Below are positions 31,672 to 40,436 of a DNA stretch of 40,903 bases, piece by piece. Position 1 is the stretch's first letter, and every line of letters begins with the position of its first letter. This DNA comes from a virus. The stretch spans positions 1-40,903 of IMG/VR virus record IMGVR_UViG_3300013103_000022; one strand, written 5' to 3'. A model generated the notes under the pieces. That model did not search any database. It had not been told where the DNA came from and saw only the letters and a program-made list of their open reading frames with translations. The position numbers were made by a program, and so were the translations under genes.

Positions 31672-32021
31672 TCATTCAATATCCAGATGTTTATGATAGA
31701 CTATCCAACTTGTCTTTAGGTAAGTTGGATAGAGAGTTAACTAAACAGGAATTAGTGGACTTTTTCGATTCTATTTTTTTAATATCTAGAAGAATAGTTC
31801 TAGATAGTAATAACGATGTTAATATGCACGCGTTCATTGCTGAGATAACAACTAATGAAATGGTTAACTTGTTAGAAGACGATGTTGTAAAAGAGTATTT
31901 TTCTATAATAGAAAGATTTGTTTATTTCTATTCAGATTATTTTGTTCATCATGGATTAATGGAAAATGCGTTAATAACATTTGACATAAGTTTAAGTGGG
32001 ATTCATTGTCACATAGAATAA
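31662..32021 (+). CDS. Hypothetical protein, 119 aa
   Basis: Not recognised. It is small and acidic, with two long helices (ELTKQELVDFFDSIFLISRR, VKEYFSIIERFVYFYSDYFV) and a final beta strand (ALITFDISLSGIHCHIE). It starts inside the DHH gene (10-base overlap), so expression is coupled to it and a functional link is plausible. An 11-bp perfect inverted repeat lies at 31701-31732. It is followed by a classical intrinsic terminator. Confidence 0.7.
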   Translation: MDIIIQYPDVYDRLSNLSLGKLDRELTKQELVDFFDSIFLISRRIVLDSNNDVNMHAFIAEITTNEMVNLLEDDVVKEYFSIIERFVYFYSDYFVHHGLMENALITFDISLSGIHCHIE

Positions 32022-32025
32022 ACAG

Positions 32026-32064
32026 TACTCCACTACCTTTAAAGGTAGTGGAGGTATTTTTTTT
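32026..32064 (+). terminator. Strong intrinsic terminator
   Basis: TACTCCACTACCTTT / AAAGGTAGTGGAGGTA stem of about 15 bp followed by ten T. It ends the DHH operon. Confidence 0.85.
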
Positions 32065-32108
32065 TGACGAGTAAAATAGTTTAAATGATATTATATAAAG
32101 GAAAATAG

Positions 32109-32498
32109 ATGTTTGAAATAAATAAAAGTTATACATTTAGTACAATAGCTTCAGGTATACTGGGAAGTAATTTTAAAAATTTAAAAGTATTATCACTAAC
32201 TAATGCTATAGAAGCTGTAAAGTACAGTGATGTTTTTACAATGAATGAACAAATAAATGCTGAAGTTGGAAACACTTTACCACATGCTCATAATATGACA
32301 TACGTGTTATTTGAAAACGTGTCTAAAGAAAAGATTATTCTTTCAATAGATTGGATTAACATTAATTCTATAGAAGTGGTGTCTGAGTTAAATGCTATGA
32401 TAACTATAAGAAATATAAGTAATTTACAACTACAATCAGTTACTAGAGTTCTAAGAGAACTCGGATTAATAAATACAACTATAGAAGTAGTAGATTAG
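32109..32498 (+). CDS. Hypothetical protein, 129 aa
   Basis: Not recognised. It is an alpha/beta protein with a middle strand-helix pair (EKIILSIDWININSIEVVSE) and a C-terminal helix (LQLQSVTRVLRELGLINTT). The ribosome site is AAAGGAAAA. No family promoter is visible in the 45-base gap after the terminator at 32026. It ends at a CAGTAGTC hairpin. Confidence 0.65.
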   Translation: MFEINKSYTFSTIASGILGSNFKNLKVLSLTNAIEAVKYSDVFTMNEQINAEVGNTLPHAHNMTYVLFENVSKEKIILSIDWININSIEVVSELNAMITIRNISNLQLQSVTRVLRELGLINTTIEVVD

Positions 32499-32500
32499 AA

Positions 32501-32530
32501 ATACAGTAGTCTGATGTTAGACTACTGTAT
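32501..32530 (+). terminator. Hairpin terminator, CAGTAGTC family
   Basis: ATACAGTAGTCT / AGACTACTGTAT stem with a 6-base loop, here between two genes on the same strand. Confidence 0.75.
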
Positions 32531-32569
32531 ATACTGTTTTTATGAATAATAATTTTTTAAGGAGGATGT

Positions 32570-33646
32570 ATGATAAATCTATTTAATAGAGATTACCCTA
32601 TTCAACACGGTGTAACAAGATCCTCTTCATGGGATAATGTAATAAAATATTATAAAAATGATTTAAATTTAATAGATAGTAAATATAAATCTATGGAAAA
32701 AAGAGTAAATAATGATCATATTTTAGTAAGATTAATTAAACATATTGACATAGATTTTACTAAAAACATTTTTGACTATGTTACAGCATTAGATACCACT
32801 TACATGTTTACTATAAAAGATATGCATGTATCTAGTAGTATTAATAAAGGTAAAATAATTAATAAAGAAATAATATCTGACTCCGATAGTCTATTAATTA
32901 ATACTGATTTTGAAATAGATTTATTTAATGCTGATTTAACATACTTAAACATCCCATCCATTAGAATCCTTTATCATGACGGAATTGGATTATCTATGAA
33001 TCATCCTAGTAAAATAGGTGAGCTTATTAATTATACTGTTTTCGACATAGACGTAAAATTACTCATGGTACAGTATAAAATATGGGCTTTAAAAAGAGTT
33101 GAATTAGATTATGATGTTGATCCAGCAGTTTTTGTATACACAATTTTATTAACTAATTTAATTCCTAGTTTTTTAGAAACTTCTATATTAAATAGATTTT
33201 TTTTAATAGAAGATGAAATGGAAGATATTAAAAGCACTCATTTATTTAATACTAGAGACTTATATAGTATTACCGATAAAGAATTACTTTATCTTAAAAA
33301 ACGATTATATAGAAAGAAAATGTATTATGAAGAATTTTTAAAATCAATACCTATGGTATTTAGTAAAGATGCGTATGAAACACTACACGTATCAAGTAGG
33401 GTATTAAATAGTAATAATCTATGGTCTAATTACCTAGGTCGCTCTGAGTACATTCTTTATATTTTAGAAGCATTAGGTAACAGGGGTATTAAGAAGAATA
33501 GTAATCACGTTAATGATTTAAATAGAGTAATGAGAAGATTAAAGTCATCTAATAAATTAGATACAATAGATCTAAGAAATGGTGAAATATTAATAATGTT
33601 TACATATGAAAGATTATTAGAAATAACTGAAGATAGAAGTTTATAA
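32570..33646 (+). CDS. Hypothetical protein, 358 aa, possibly structural
   Basis: Not recognised. It is a long, mostly helical soluble protein with an N-terminal region (FNRDYPIQHGVTRSSSWDN), a hydrophobic middle (FVYTILLTNLIPSFLETSIL) and a basic helix (LLYLKKRLYRKKMYYEEF). The ribosome site AGGAGG is strong. It is followed after 10 bases by the 260-aa gene, then by the 599-aa gene in the same direction. The context suggests a virion or assembly group, but no signature proves it. Confidence 0.7.
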   Translation: MINLFNRDYPIQHGVTRSSSWDNVIKYYKNDLNLIDSKYKSMEKRVNNDHILVRLIKHIDIDFTKNIFDYVTALDTTYMFTIKDMHVSSSINKGKIINKEIISDSDSLLINTDFEIDLFNADLTYLNIPSIRILYHDGIGLSMNHPSKIGELINYTVFDIDVKLLMVQYKIWALKRVELDYDVDPAVFVYTILLTNLIPSFLETSILNRFFLIEDEMEDIKSTHLFNTRDLYSITDKELLYLKKRLYRKKMYYEEFLKSIPMVFSKDAYETLHVSSRVLNSNNLWSNYLGRSEYILYILEALGNRGIKKNSNHVNDLNRVMRRLKSSNKLDTIDLRNGEILIMFTYERLLEITEDRSL

Positions 33647-33656
33647 AGGATAGTAA

Positions 33657-34439
33657 ATGAACGCTGTAGTAAATGCAATACAAAACATTAGAAACCATAT
33701 TCCACTAGAAATATTAAATCTAGCTTTTACAGATCCTAGATCTTATAACATGGAAAGTTTAGATGAAAGAATTTTAAGTAACGTTATAAGACATCGTGTA
33801 CTGGTAGATTGTAATGTAGTTGGTGGTGTAACAACCACCTTAAAAATTAAACAAGGTACTATAAATTATCATTCACAGGATGGTTTTGTAGTATACTTTC
33901 CTAAAACAACTACAAATAATAAATCAATAATTTCTGCAACATCATTAATAAGTAGTCAACACATACATACAAGTTCTACATTAGCATTCTCTGGCGGTGT
34001 ATTTCAACAGGGAATGAAGATGGTGGAAAACATGTCTACACATGGAATAATTTTAAGTTCTAAATTAGAAATTATTGGAGAAAATACAATTTTTGTACAT
34101 GAGAATTTACCTAATTTAGATTCACTTACATTAAAAGTAACTCTAGAAAATGACATAAACATGACCAATATTAATAATAGAAGTTTTTTAGATTTTAGTA
34201 CACTATGTATATTAGCTACTAAAGCTTATATTTATAATAAAATGATAATTAATCTAGATAAAGGTTATTTACATACAGGACATGAACTCGGTATGGTAAA
34301 ACAAATAATAGATTCTTATGAAACTGGTAATGAAGAATATTTAGATTTTTTAAAAAATACATGGATGGCTGTGGCATTTATGAATAATTCAAAAGACATG
34401 AATGATTTTGTAACAAACATGTTTAATAATAATATATAA
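33657..34439 (+). CDS. Hypothetical protein, 260 aa, possibly structural
   Basis: Not recognised. The middle is beta-rich with Thr/Ser/Gly strings (VVGGVTTTLKIKQGTINYHS, STLAFSGGVFQQGMKMVE), followed by a helical end (HELGMVKQIIDSYETGNEEY). This mix looks like a virion or coat-associated fold, but no family is recognised. The ribosome site is AAAGGA. It is co-transcribed with the 358-aa gene upstream. A strong hairpin with a T-tract follows, separating it from the 599-aa gene. Confidence 0.7.
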   Translation: MNAVVNAIQNIRNHIPLEILNLAFTDPRSYNMESLDERILSNVIRHRVLVDCNVVGGVTTTLKIKQGTINYHSQDGFVVYFPKTTTNNKSIISATSLISSQHIHTSSTLAFSGGVFQQGMKMVENMSTHGIILSSKLEIIGENTIFVHENLPNLDSLTLKVTLENDINMTNINNRSFLDFSTLCILATKAYIYNKMIINLDKGYLHTGHELGMVKQIIDSYETGNEEYLDFLKNTWMAVAFMNNSKDMNDFVTNMFNNNI

Positions 34440-34442
34440 TAC

Positions 34443-34488
34443 TTCTAACGTCCGTTTATTCGGACGTTAGAAAATATAATTTTTTTAT
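34443..34488 (+). terminator. Intrinsic terminator
   Basis: TTCTAACGTCCG / CGGACGTTAGAA perfect 12-bp stem with loop TTTATT, then AAATATAATTTTTTT. Confidence 0.85.
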
Positions 34489-34491
34489 TTA

Positions 34492-34651
34492 TACCTATAT
34501 TATGAGAACAAAATATCTCATGCATGTCTTTTGACATGTATTAGATTAGAGGTGTAATATTTTTTCATTAACTCTAAAAAAAGTTATGAACATATTATAA
34601 TAGTGAGGCACAAATATTGTCTTAACGTTAAAACAATTTTAAGGAGAACGA
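34492..34651 (+). promoter_or_regulatory. Long leader of the 599-aa gene with two promoter candidates
   Basis: TACCTATATTATGAG (34492) resembles the upstream half of the family promoter. It is followed by a GCATGTC/GACATGT hairpin (about 34522-34539). A second candidate is GAACATATTATAATAG (34588), which has the AACA start I associate with late promoters of AR9-type phages. TTGTCTTAACG with its imperfect mirror (34617-34636) lies just before the AAGGAG ribosome site. The assignment is tentative. Confidence 0.4.
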
Positions 34652-36451
34652 ATGGCTATACATACAACAGATACTGGCGGTATTAACACCAGTGATAATG
34701 TAGAAATAGAAAACTTAGGAGCCAATAAGGCAAAATCAGAATTTAAGCAGTTAAACTTTGGCATGGGCGGTGGATTCATGTCTAAAAAGACTATGGGTGC
34801 AGATGAGGTAGCTTTTGCTAAAGCCTTGAGTAAAATTCTTACTAAAGCTAATGATGGCATCGGCGTACATATTTTTAGTAGATCTAGTTTTGAAATGCTA
34901 GCATATGCTAACATTGTAATTACTTTACGAATGGATAACATTATTACCTATTCAAATATTCTATTAGAGGGTACTGGTAACTGTGATATGACTGTTAATA
35001 CTTTCATGGAAACTATTAACGCTCAAGAACGTCCATATGTTACAACGGACGCGATTGATGACGAGTTAGATAAAGTAGTTCGTGGTCAACTACAAGCTAA
35101 TTATCCAGAAGTTAAAGAAGAAGATTTCATATCTATGCAAGGTATTGTAATTCCAGCACAAGTAGATATTGAAGATGAAAATTTAATTCACGAAGTAGCT
35201 GTAGAAACTTATAACTCATGTCTATTAGAACTAGGATTAATTTCCGGTGAATTAAAAGATATTGATTTAAATGCATCACTATCGACGGTATCCGGATTTG
35301 TTAAATTGCGTCAATTAACTTTAACACAACCAAACATCAATGCACTTGGACAACAAACTAAGGTAGACTGGGCTGTTGAATTATCTAGTACTAATAAAAC
35401 ATCTCAAACTTCTCCTAATACAGTTGGTAGTGAAACTTCTATTACTACAGCGTTTGGTAGAATTAATTTTTTACCAGAAGAATATTCTGAAAACGTTATT
35501 GGAATGCCTCCGGTTATTAAAACTGGATTACATCCACAAATCGTAGTTACTAACTTTGAACAGTCAATGCCATCACTAGGATATACATTACTATCACTGG
35601 CTACAACAGCAGTAATGGCTAGAGATGTAAACTGGATTAAACCAATCCTTTCAAATAATGAAACATCAATTGACATTGGAGTTTTGAATAAACTTACAAA
35701 TATTGAAAATTCTGAAAAGGGTGGTAGTGCTATAAAAGTAAATAATGTCAAACTAAGTCAAGAAGAAAGAGTTTCTCTAATAATGAAATTCGCTTCATTA
35801 GCACCAGTTATCTCTTTAGATACTATTGCATTCGGTGAAAACGCTTCTGTATTGTCAACATTCTCTAGTGCTGCAAAAGGTTATAATGCTGCAAGTCATG
35901 AGATTATTGAAACACTAGCTGAGATGACAAATGGATCATTCCCAGCAAACTTCCCTATTAGTGAAATTTTTGCTAGTGAACCACTGGTAATTCCGGATGG
36001 TACTTGGATTGATAAAAATGGTACACAGAGAACTATTGATGACATTGATACTGCGTATATTCTTTCTGTAGGTGGAACAACATCTAGACAACTAGCTGGT
36101 GATTACATTTACAGTGAACTAGGAATGAGTAATAACGCATTTATCGACAGAGTAATGCTATTGCAAAAGCTTGGCATTAATGCTAAAATAACTGGTAGAA
36201 AAATGAGAATGACATTTAGTCATAACTTCATTGACACTATGCTAAACGCATTTACATCATGTGGACTTAACCCTAGATTTGAAGATAACCAAATCTTCAA
36301 TAGACCAACTGGACTTGGATTCACTAATGGTGCGTTTGATAGAGCTGGTGTTACTAACGTTAATGCATTCCAACCATATGTTGTTCAGCAGGGCTATGGT
36401 GGTCAGTTCGGCGGTAACCACTTTGGTATGAATCATAACCAAAGAAGATAA
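34652..36451 (+). CDS. Large probably abundant protein, 599 aa (structural or shell candidate)
   Basis: The family is not securely recognised. Flexible ends flank a folded middle: a Gly-rich N-terminal part (LNFGMGGGFMSKKTM, residues about 33-48) and a Gly/Asn/Gln-rich C-terminal tail (QQGYGGQFGGNHFGMNHNQRR split across the last 24 residues). The core is alpha/beta, acidic, with no membrane or catalytic motif. A long leader, strong ribosome site, single-gene unit and strong terminators on both sides suggest high expression. Candidates are a major virion protein or, given PhuZ nearby, a phage-nucleus shell protein, which also has about 600 residues with flexible termini. Neither is proven here. 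Confidence 0.65.
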   Translation: MAIHTTDTGGINTSDNVEIENLGANKAKSEFKQLNFGMGGGFMSKKTMGADEVAFAKALSKILTKANDGIGVHIFSRSSFEMLAYANIVITLRMDNIITYSNILLEGTGNCDMTVNTFMETINAQERPYVTTDAIDDELDKVVRGQLQANYPEVKEEDFISMQGIVIPAQVDIEDENLIHEVAVETYNSCLLELGLISGELKDIDLNASLSTVSGFVKLRQLTLTQPNINALGQQTKVDWAVELSSTNKTSQTSPNTVGSETSITTAFGRINFLPEEYSENVIGMPPVIKTGLHPQIVVTNFEQSMPSLGYTLLSLATTAVMARDVNWIKPILSNNETSIDIGVLNKLTNIENSEKGGSAIKVNNVKLSQEERVSLIMKFASLAPVISLDTIAFGENASVLSTFSSAAKGYNAASHEIIETLAEMTNGSFPANFPISEIFASEPLVIPDGTWIDKNGTQRTIDDIDTAYILSVGGTTSRQLAGDYIYSELGMSNNAFIDRVMLLQKLGINAKITGRKMRMTFSHNFIDTMLNAFTSCGLNPRFEDNQIFNRPTGLGFTNGAFDRAGVTNVNAFQPYVVQQGYGGQFGGNHFGMNHNQRR

Positions 36452-36461
36452 TGATAATAAA

Positions 36462-36497
36462 ACATAGTAATCCTTTTGGATTACTATGTATATTTTT
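36462..36497 (+). terminator. Intrinsic terminator
   Basis: ACATAGTAATCC / GGATTACTATGT perfect 12-bp stem with a TTTT loop, then ATATTTTTTT. Confidence 0.85.
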
Positions 36498-36519
36498 TTA
36501 AGTAAAAGAAGGAGAGGTA

Positions 36520-36999
36520 ATGGTAGTACATTATGTTAGAAAAATTAAGAATACGATAATAACACCCGTCGCGGTCGAACTTGCTCATAACATGCAAATA
36601 CGAGATGGTCATGATAATAAAGATATTAAGTTGATTGGATTATGGATTAGTAATGAAGGTATTATTGGATATGACGCTGGTGAGGTTTTTCATTGTATTA
36701 ATAAGGTGTTTATATCAGAGATAACTCGTAAGATAACTATTTCAACTACACCTATCAGATTTCCACATCATGATCCAAGTATGATGAGAACTGGTGTTGA
36801 TCATAGACATGGTGATTACCCATTAGCTAGATTAAGATTTTGTAATGAAATGGAAGCTAGGATTTTTATAAGAATGTCTAAAGAAGAGCGTTTAGAATAC
36901 TTAGCTAAGGGTAAAAATTTAGATGAAAGTAATAATAAACATAGGATCACATTTGTAAATTCAATTTACCTAACAACCCCTGTTAATGAAATAGAGTAA
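36520..36999 (+). CDS. Hypothetical protein, 159 aa
   Basis: Not recognised. It starts basic (VRKIKNTIITPVAVELAHN), has a beta-rich centre (LIGLWISNEGIIGYDAGEVF) and a His/Asp-rich segment (FPHHDPSMMRTGVDHRHGD, about residues 86-104) that could bind metal. The C-terminal half contains a charged helix (MSKEERLEYLAKGKN). The ribosome site is AAGGAGAGG. It is a single gene between two terminators. No function can be assigned. Confidence 0.7.
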   Translation: MVVHYVRKIKNTIITPVAVELAHNMQIRDGHDNKDIKLIGLWISNEGIIGYDAGEVFHCINKVFISEITRKITISTTPIRFPHHDPSMMRTGVDHRHGDYPLARLRFCNEMEARIFIRMSKEERLEYLAKGKNLDESNNKHRITFVNSIYLTTPVNEIE

Positions 37000-37000
37000 T

Positions 37001-37026
37001 ACACAGTAACCACATGGTTACTGTGC
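37001..37026. terminator. Bidirectional hairpin terminator
   Basis: CACAGTAACCA / TGGTTACTGTG stem between the convergent stops at 36999 and 37041, then CGTGTCTTTTTATTTTT on the plus side. Confidence 0.75.
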
Positions 37027-37040
37027 GTGTCTTTTTATTT

Positions 37041-39161
37041 TTAATATCCTAATTCAGTTAACGTCATATCATCTTTAAGATTATATCCCAGTGTTCCTAA
37101 AACAAGTATGAATGGAGCGGTTATATCTTTTATAATACGTTTAATGTTTATTACATCTTTAATCTCATCAGGTACACCGTGAACGGCTAATGACGTATAG
37201 GGTAACCTAAGAGTACCTAAACTATCTTTTGGATGTCTAGTCATGAAGTCAGTGAATTTTCTTTTTATAGCTTCATCTTTTATGTTTTCTAAAAAATCAC
37301 TTAGTTTTCTTTTTGTATTTAAAATAGTTGGAACTTTTAAAGCGGTTATTTGTGGCGGTTCAGATTGCGAATATTTATCAGCAAAAACTTGCTGCCATAA
37401 TTCATAATGATAATAAGGTGATCTTTCCCATTCTAATTTATACGCACCCTTATCTTTAATTTTTTCAGTTTTTAAAATAGATACATCACCTTTATGCACA
37501 GAACTTATTATCTCCTTTTCTATATCAGCTACCACATTTATCCAAAAAGGTAGATCTAGTAATTCATTCTCTGATACTTTTTTTAAGATAGTATCAATCA
37601 TATCATGTAATCTTTTTTGATATCTTACTGGTATATTAGATGCGATAAAATTTACACCTTTTAACTCTCTTTCTAACTCTACGTAAACAGATCCCTCTTT
37701 TACTTTAATACCTGCATAGTAATGTTTACTAACTGATGCTGGTGCAAAGACAGGCCAAAAGTATTCATTCTTCATTGCCAGATGATGCATGTTAGCTGGA
37801 TCTACATTCATGTTACCAGATAGGGTTTTTAGAAAATGATCAATGACTTGTGTAGTAACCGTCATTACAGCTGCAGATAACGCTATTGATTCTGGACTAA
37901 ATACTAATTTACCAAAATACCATTCTACCCAATTTGTATAACTTCCACATGTACTATCAGTATCTGATAATACTATACATCTTCTAGTCATCTCTTTTAT
38001 ATACGCTATGTCAACAGGCATTACATTACTAGTGAAAAATGCTTTTATAAAATCTTCATAATCTTTAATAGTATCATTTACACCATCTGTAGTGGCTATC
38101 ATTATATCTGAGATAACTCCATTTGGTAAATCCTTATAATCTATTCTTTTACCCTGTATTTCATCTGTACATATGTGATGAACTAAGTTCATTACATATT
38201 CTTCAGATTCTTCCATTCTTTTATAATCAGGGTTTACCGCACCAATTCGTTTTCTATGTAGTTTATTTAGAAAAATTCTCATAAATTCTTCATTATGTTT
38301 TCTAATATGGAATAAATCATTTACATATAATACTATACATTTATCTATGTCATCCATAGCCTCTACAAAATCAAATACCAATTTCTCAGTTTTTACACTA
38401 CCCCAATAGAAAAGTGTATTATATTTTACCATTTCCATTATATCATTAGTAGTAGGTGTTTTTAAACTAAATTTAATTACAGCATCAGCTACCTTTTTTC
38501 GATCAACTCCATTTATTAATGCAGCAAAGTGATTCATAACGACTTCACCGTCTTTGTAATGTCTATTTCCAGAAACCATAATTTCAGTTAACGCATTACC
38601 AATTGAAGCTACTGCCCTTGTAATTGATGTTAATGTATAATGTGCTGATGGGTTAAATAAAATAGTACTCTTACTAGCATATGCTCCAGATAGTGAGTTA
38701 TTGAAAATCTTTTTTGTTTTCTGCATAACATCGTGATAACTGGCTTTTTCTAAATTACCCTCATCTTTAAAGTTTTTAGCTAACTTTTTTTCTACACTTC
38801 TTGACTTTAAATTTATTAATACAAAGTTCTTATGTAGACTATCTTTAACATCTGTTCCTAAATACGATGTAAACGATGGTGCTAGTGATTCATTATTCTT
38901 TTTTACAGTACCTAAAAAGTTTACTAAGGATATTTTACTCTCATGCTTATCACCGTTGTCTTTTCTTTCGTAATAAGTTACTGTTGGATCTACTGCGTCA
39001 GAATTTTTTATTACATTCTTTACTTTAAAAATAGCATCTTCCAATGATATATTTTTAGTTTTACTAATATAAAGACTAGCTTGCTCTACATACGATTTAA
39101 CTGGGTTTAAGTCCATTACATAATCTTTCTTATCTAATAGGAAAGGGTTATATTTACTCAT
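37041..39161 (-). CDS. B-family DNA polymerase, C-terminal fragment (motifs B and C), 706 aa
   Basis: Polymerase palm and fingers motifs are recognisable. Motif B is KIFNNSLSGAYASK (151-164, like KxxxNSLYG). Motif C is LSDTDST (398-404, like YGDTDS with the catalytic aspartates). A KKRY-like motif is at about 490 (SKHYYAGIKV). Motif A (DxxSLYP) and the exonuclease motifs are absent, so the polymerase is split and the other part must be encoded elsewhere. Motifs B and C lie about 245 residues apart, far more than the usual 60-80. The start ATG has AAGGAG. It is divergent from the RNA polymerase gene at 39312. Confidence 0.8.
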   Translation of the reverse strand: MSKYNPFLLDKKDYVMDLNPVKSYVEQASLYISKTKNISLEDAIFKVKNVIKNSDAVDPTVTYYERKDNGDKHESKISLVNFLGTVKKNNESLAPSFTSYLGTDVKDSLHKNFVLINLKSRSVEKKLAKNFKDEGNLEKASYHDVMQKTKKIFNNSLSGAYASKSTILFNPSAHYTLTSITRAVASIGNALTEIMVSGNRHYKDGEVVMNHFAALINGVDRKKVADAVIKFSLKTPTTNDIMEMVKYNTLFYWGSVKTEKLVFDFVEAMDDIDKCIVLYVNDLFHIRKHNEEFMRIFLNKLHRKRIGAVNPDYKRMEESEEYVMNLVHHICTDEIQGKRIDYKDLPNGVISDIMIATTDGVNDTIKDYEDFIKAFFTSNVMPVDIAYIKEMTRRCIVLSDTDSTCGSYTNWVEWYFGKLVFSPESIALSAAVMTVTTQVIDHFLKTLSGNMNVDPANMHHLAMKNEYFWPVFAPASVSKHYYAGIKVKEGSVYVELERELKGVNFIASNIPVRYQKRLHDMIDTILKKVSENELLDLPFWINVVADIEKEIISSVHKGDVSILKTEKIKDKGAYKLEWERSPYYHYELWQQVFADKYSQSEPPQITALKVPTILNTKRKLSDFLENIKDEAIKRKFTDFMTRHPKDSLGTLRLPYTSLAVHGVPDEIKDVINIKRIIKDITAPFILVLGTLGYNLKDDMTLTELGY

Positions 39162-39189
39162 ACTTTACTCCTTCTGTTCAAATAATACC

Positions 39190-39233
39190 ATACTATTTAA
39201 TTTCTATATATAATATAAAAAATTAAATAGTAT
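39190..39233. promoter_or_regulatory. 13-bp inverted repeat in divergent promoter region
   Basis: ATACTATTTAATT / AATTAAATAGTAT perfect arms with an 18-base AT-rich spacer. It lies between the DNA polymerase fragment (minus) and the RNA polymerase fragment (plus), about 30 and 80 bases from their starts, and suits an operator or symmetrical promoter. Confidence 0.45.
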
Positions 39234-39311
39234 TAATTTTCTGATATTTCATATTCACTCCAAGATGGGATATTGATATATTATAAAATTACATTAAAAG
39301 AAAGGAAAAAA

Positions 39312-40436
39312 ATGGCAATACGACAAAGTTTATATAGCTTAGATGCATATTTTAACAGTACGATAGGAGATAAGATTATTTTAAATAATCTATCATATTG
39401 GGAAAAAGAGGATAAAGCGTTAGTAGAAAAAACCATGCAATCGGTTTATGATAAAGATACTATTACAATGGTACCAAAGTGTGCCTGTGGTAAAACTGAG
39501 GGAATGTTCGCAAAGGGTAAAACTTGTGATTATTGTGGATCTAAAGTAATGTCAGTATTCGGTGAAAAGGATCCGTTACTATGGTTTAGATCAATAGAAG
39601 GAGCTGGTAAATTCATATCTCCACAATTTTATACAATGATATCTAGAACAATAAGTACTAAAATAGATATCTTAAGATGGATTGGTGATAGTAACTATAA
39701 TCCACCATTAGGTGGTACTGAAGTTATAGTACAGGGATTAATGCAGATACAAGGATTTTCTAGGAGTTATCTTTGGTTGACAAAAAATCTAGAAAAGGTT
39801 TTAATTACTTTAAGCAATATGCCGAAATTCAAGAGTAAGACAACTAGTAAAGATCAGACATTTAGAGAATTAATATTAATGTTTAGAAAAGATAAGAAAG
39901 CAATATTTTCAGATTACTTACCGCTATTAAACAGACGGATGTTTGTAATGGAAAATACTTCTATGGGTAGATATACTAATATTGGTATAGCTGATGCCTT
40001 TGATGCCGTGCTGTATTTTATTAAACATTGTACCGATACTAGTCAAATAAAAAAAGAAAGAACCATGGCTAGAACAACTGCAAAGATGGCTGAACTTTAT
40101 GAAGAACATGTTAAAACATATTTATCGGCAAAAGAAGGTATATTACGTAAACATATGTATGGAACAAGATCACACTTTACAGCTAGAGCTGTAATAGCTT
40201 CAATTGCTGGTCCACATAAATACGATCAAGTTCAATTACCATGGGGAATTGGTGTTACGTTATTTAGACCACACTTACTTAATTTATTGAGTAAAATGGG
40301 ATTTAAGTATAAAGAAATAAATTCTAAGTTATTTAGAGCGGTACAACATTTTGATCAAGATGTATCAGATTGTTTAGACGAGTTAATTTCCAGTAGTAAG
40401 TACGAAAAAGGTATAGCTATTGGGATTCAAAGGAAT
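39312..40436 (+). CDS. Multisubunit RNA polymerase beta-prime-like N-terminal chain, exon 1
   Basis: These are the first 375 residues of a phage-encoded RNA polymerase beta-prime fragment. A zinc ribbon PKCACG...TCDYCG uses C57, C59, C72 and C75. GTRSHFTARAVIASIAGPHKYDQVQLP corresponds (in two pieces) to the conserved beta-prime region before the active centre, and LPWGIGVTLFRPHLLNLL to its LPxxMALxLFxPF motif. The exon ends GIAIGIQRN, the beginning of the NRxPxLHR motif, about 50 residues before the catalytic NADFDGD expected in the next exon. ATG at 39312 (after AAAGGAAAAA) is preferred over an upstream ATG at 39273. It would direct transcription of phage genes independently of host sigma. 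Confidence 0.85.

Noticed and set aside
3518-32530. CRISPR-like array from the repeated CAGTAGTC hairpins
   Set aside because: Copies are kilobases apart, each at a gene end; there is no regular spacing or spacers.
34639-34941. Minus-strand frame opposite the start of the 599-aa gene
   Set aside because: It has no ribosome site and its sequence mirrors the coding strand; strong leader signals support the plus strand only.
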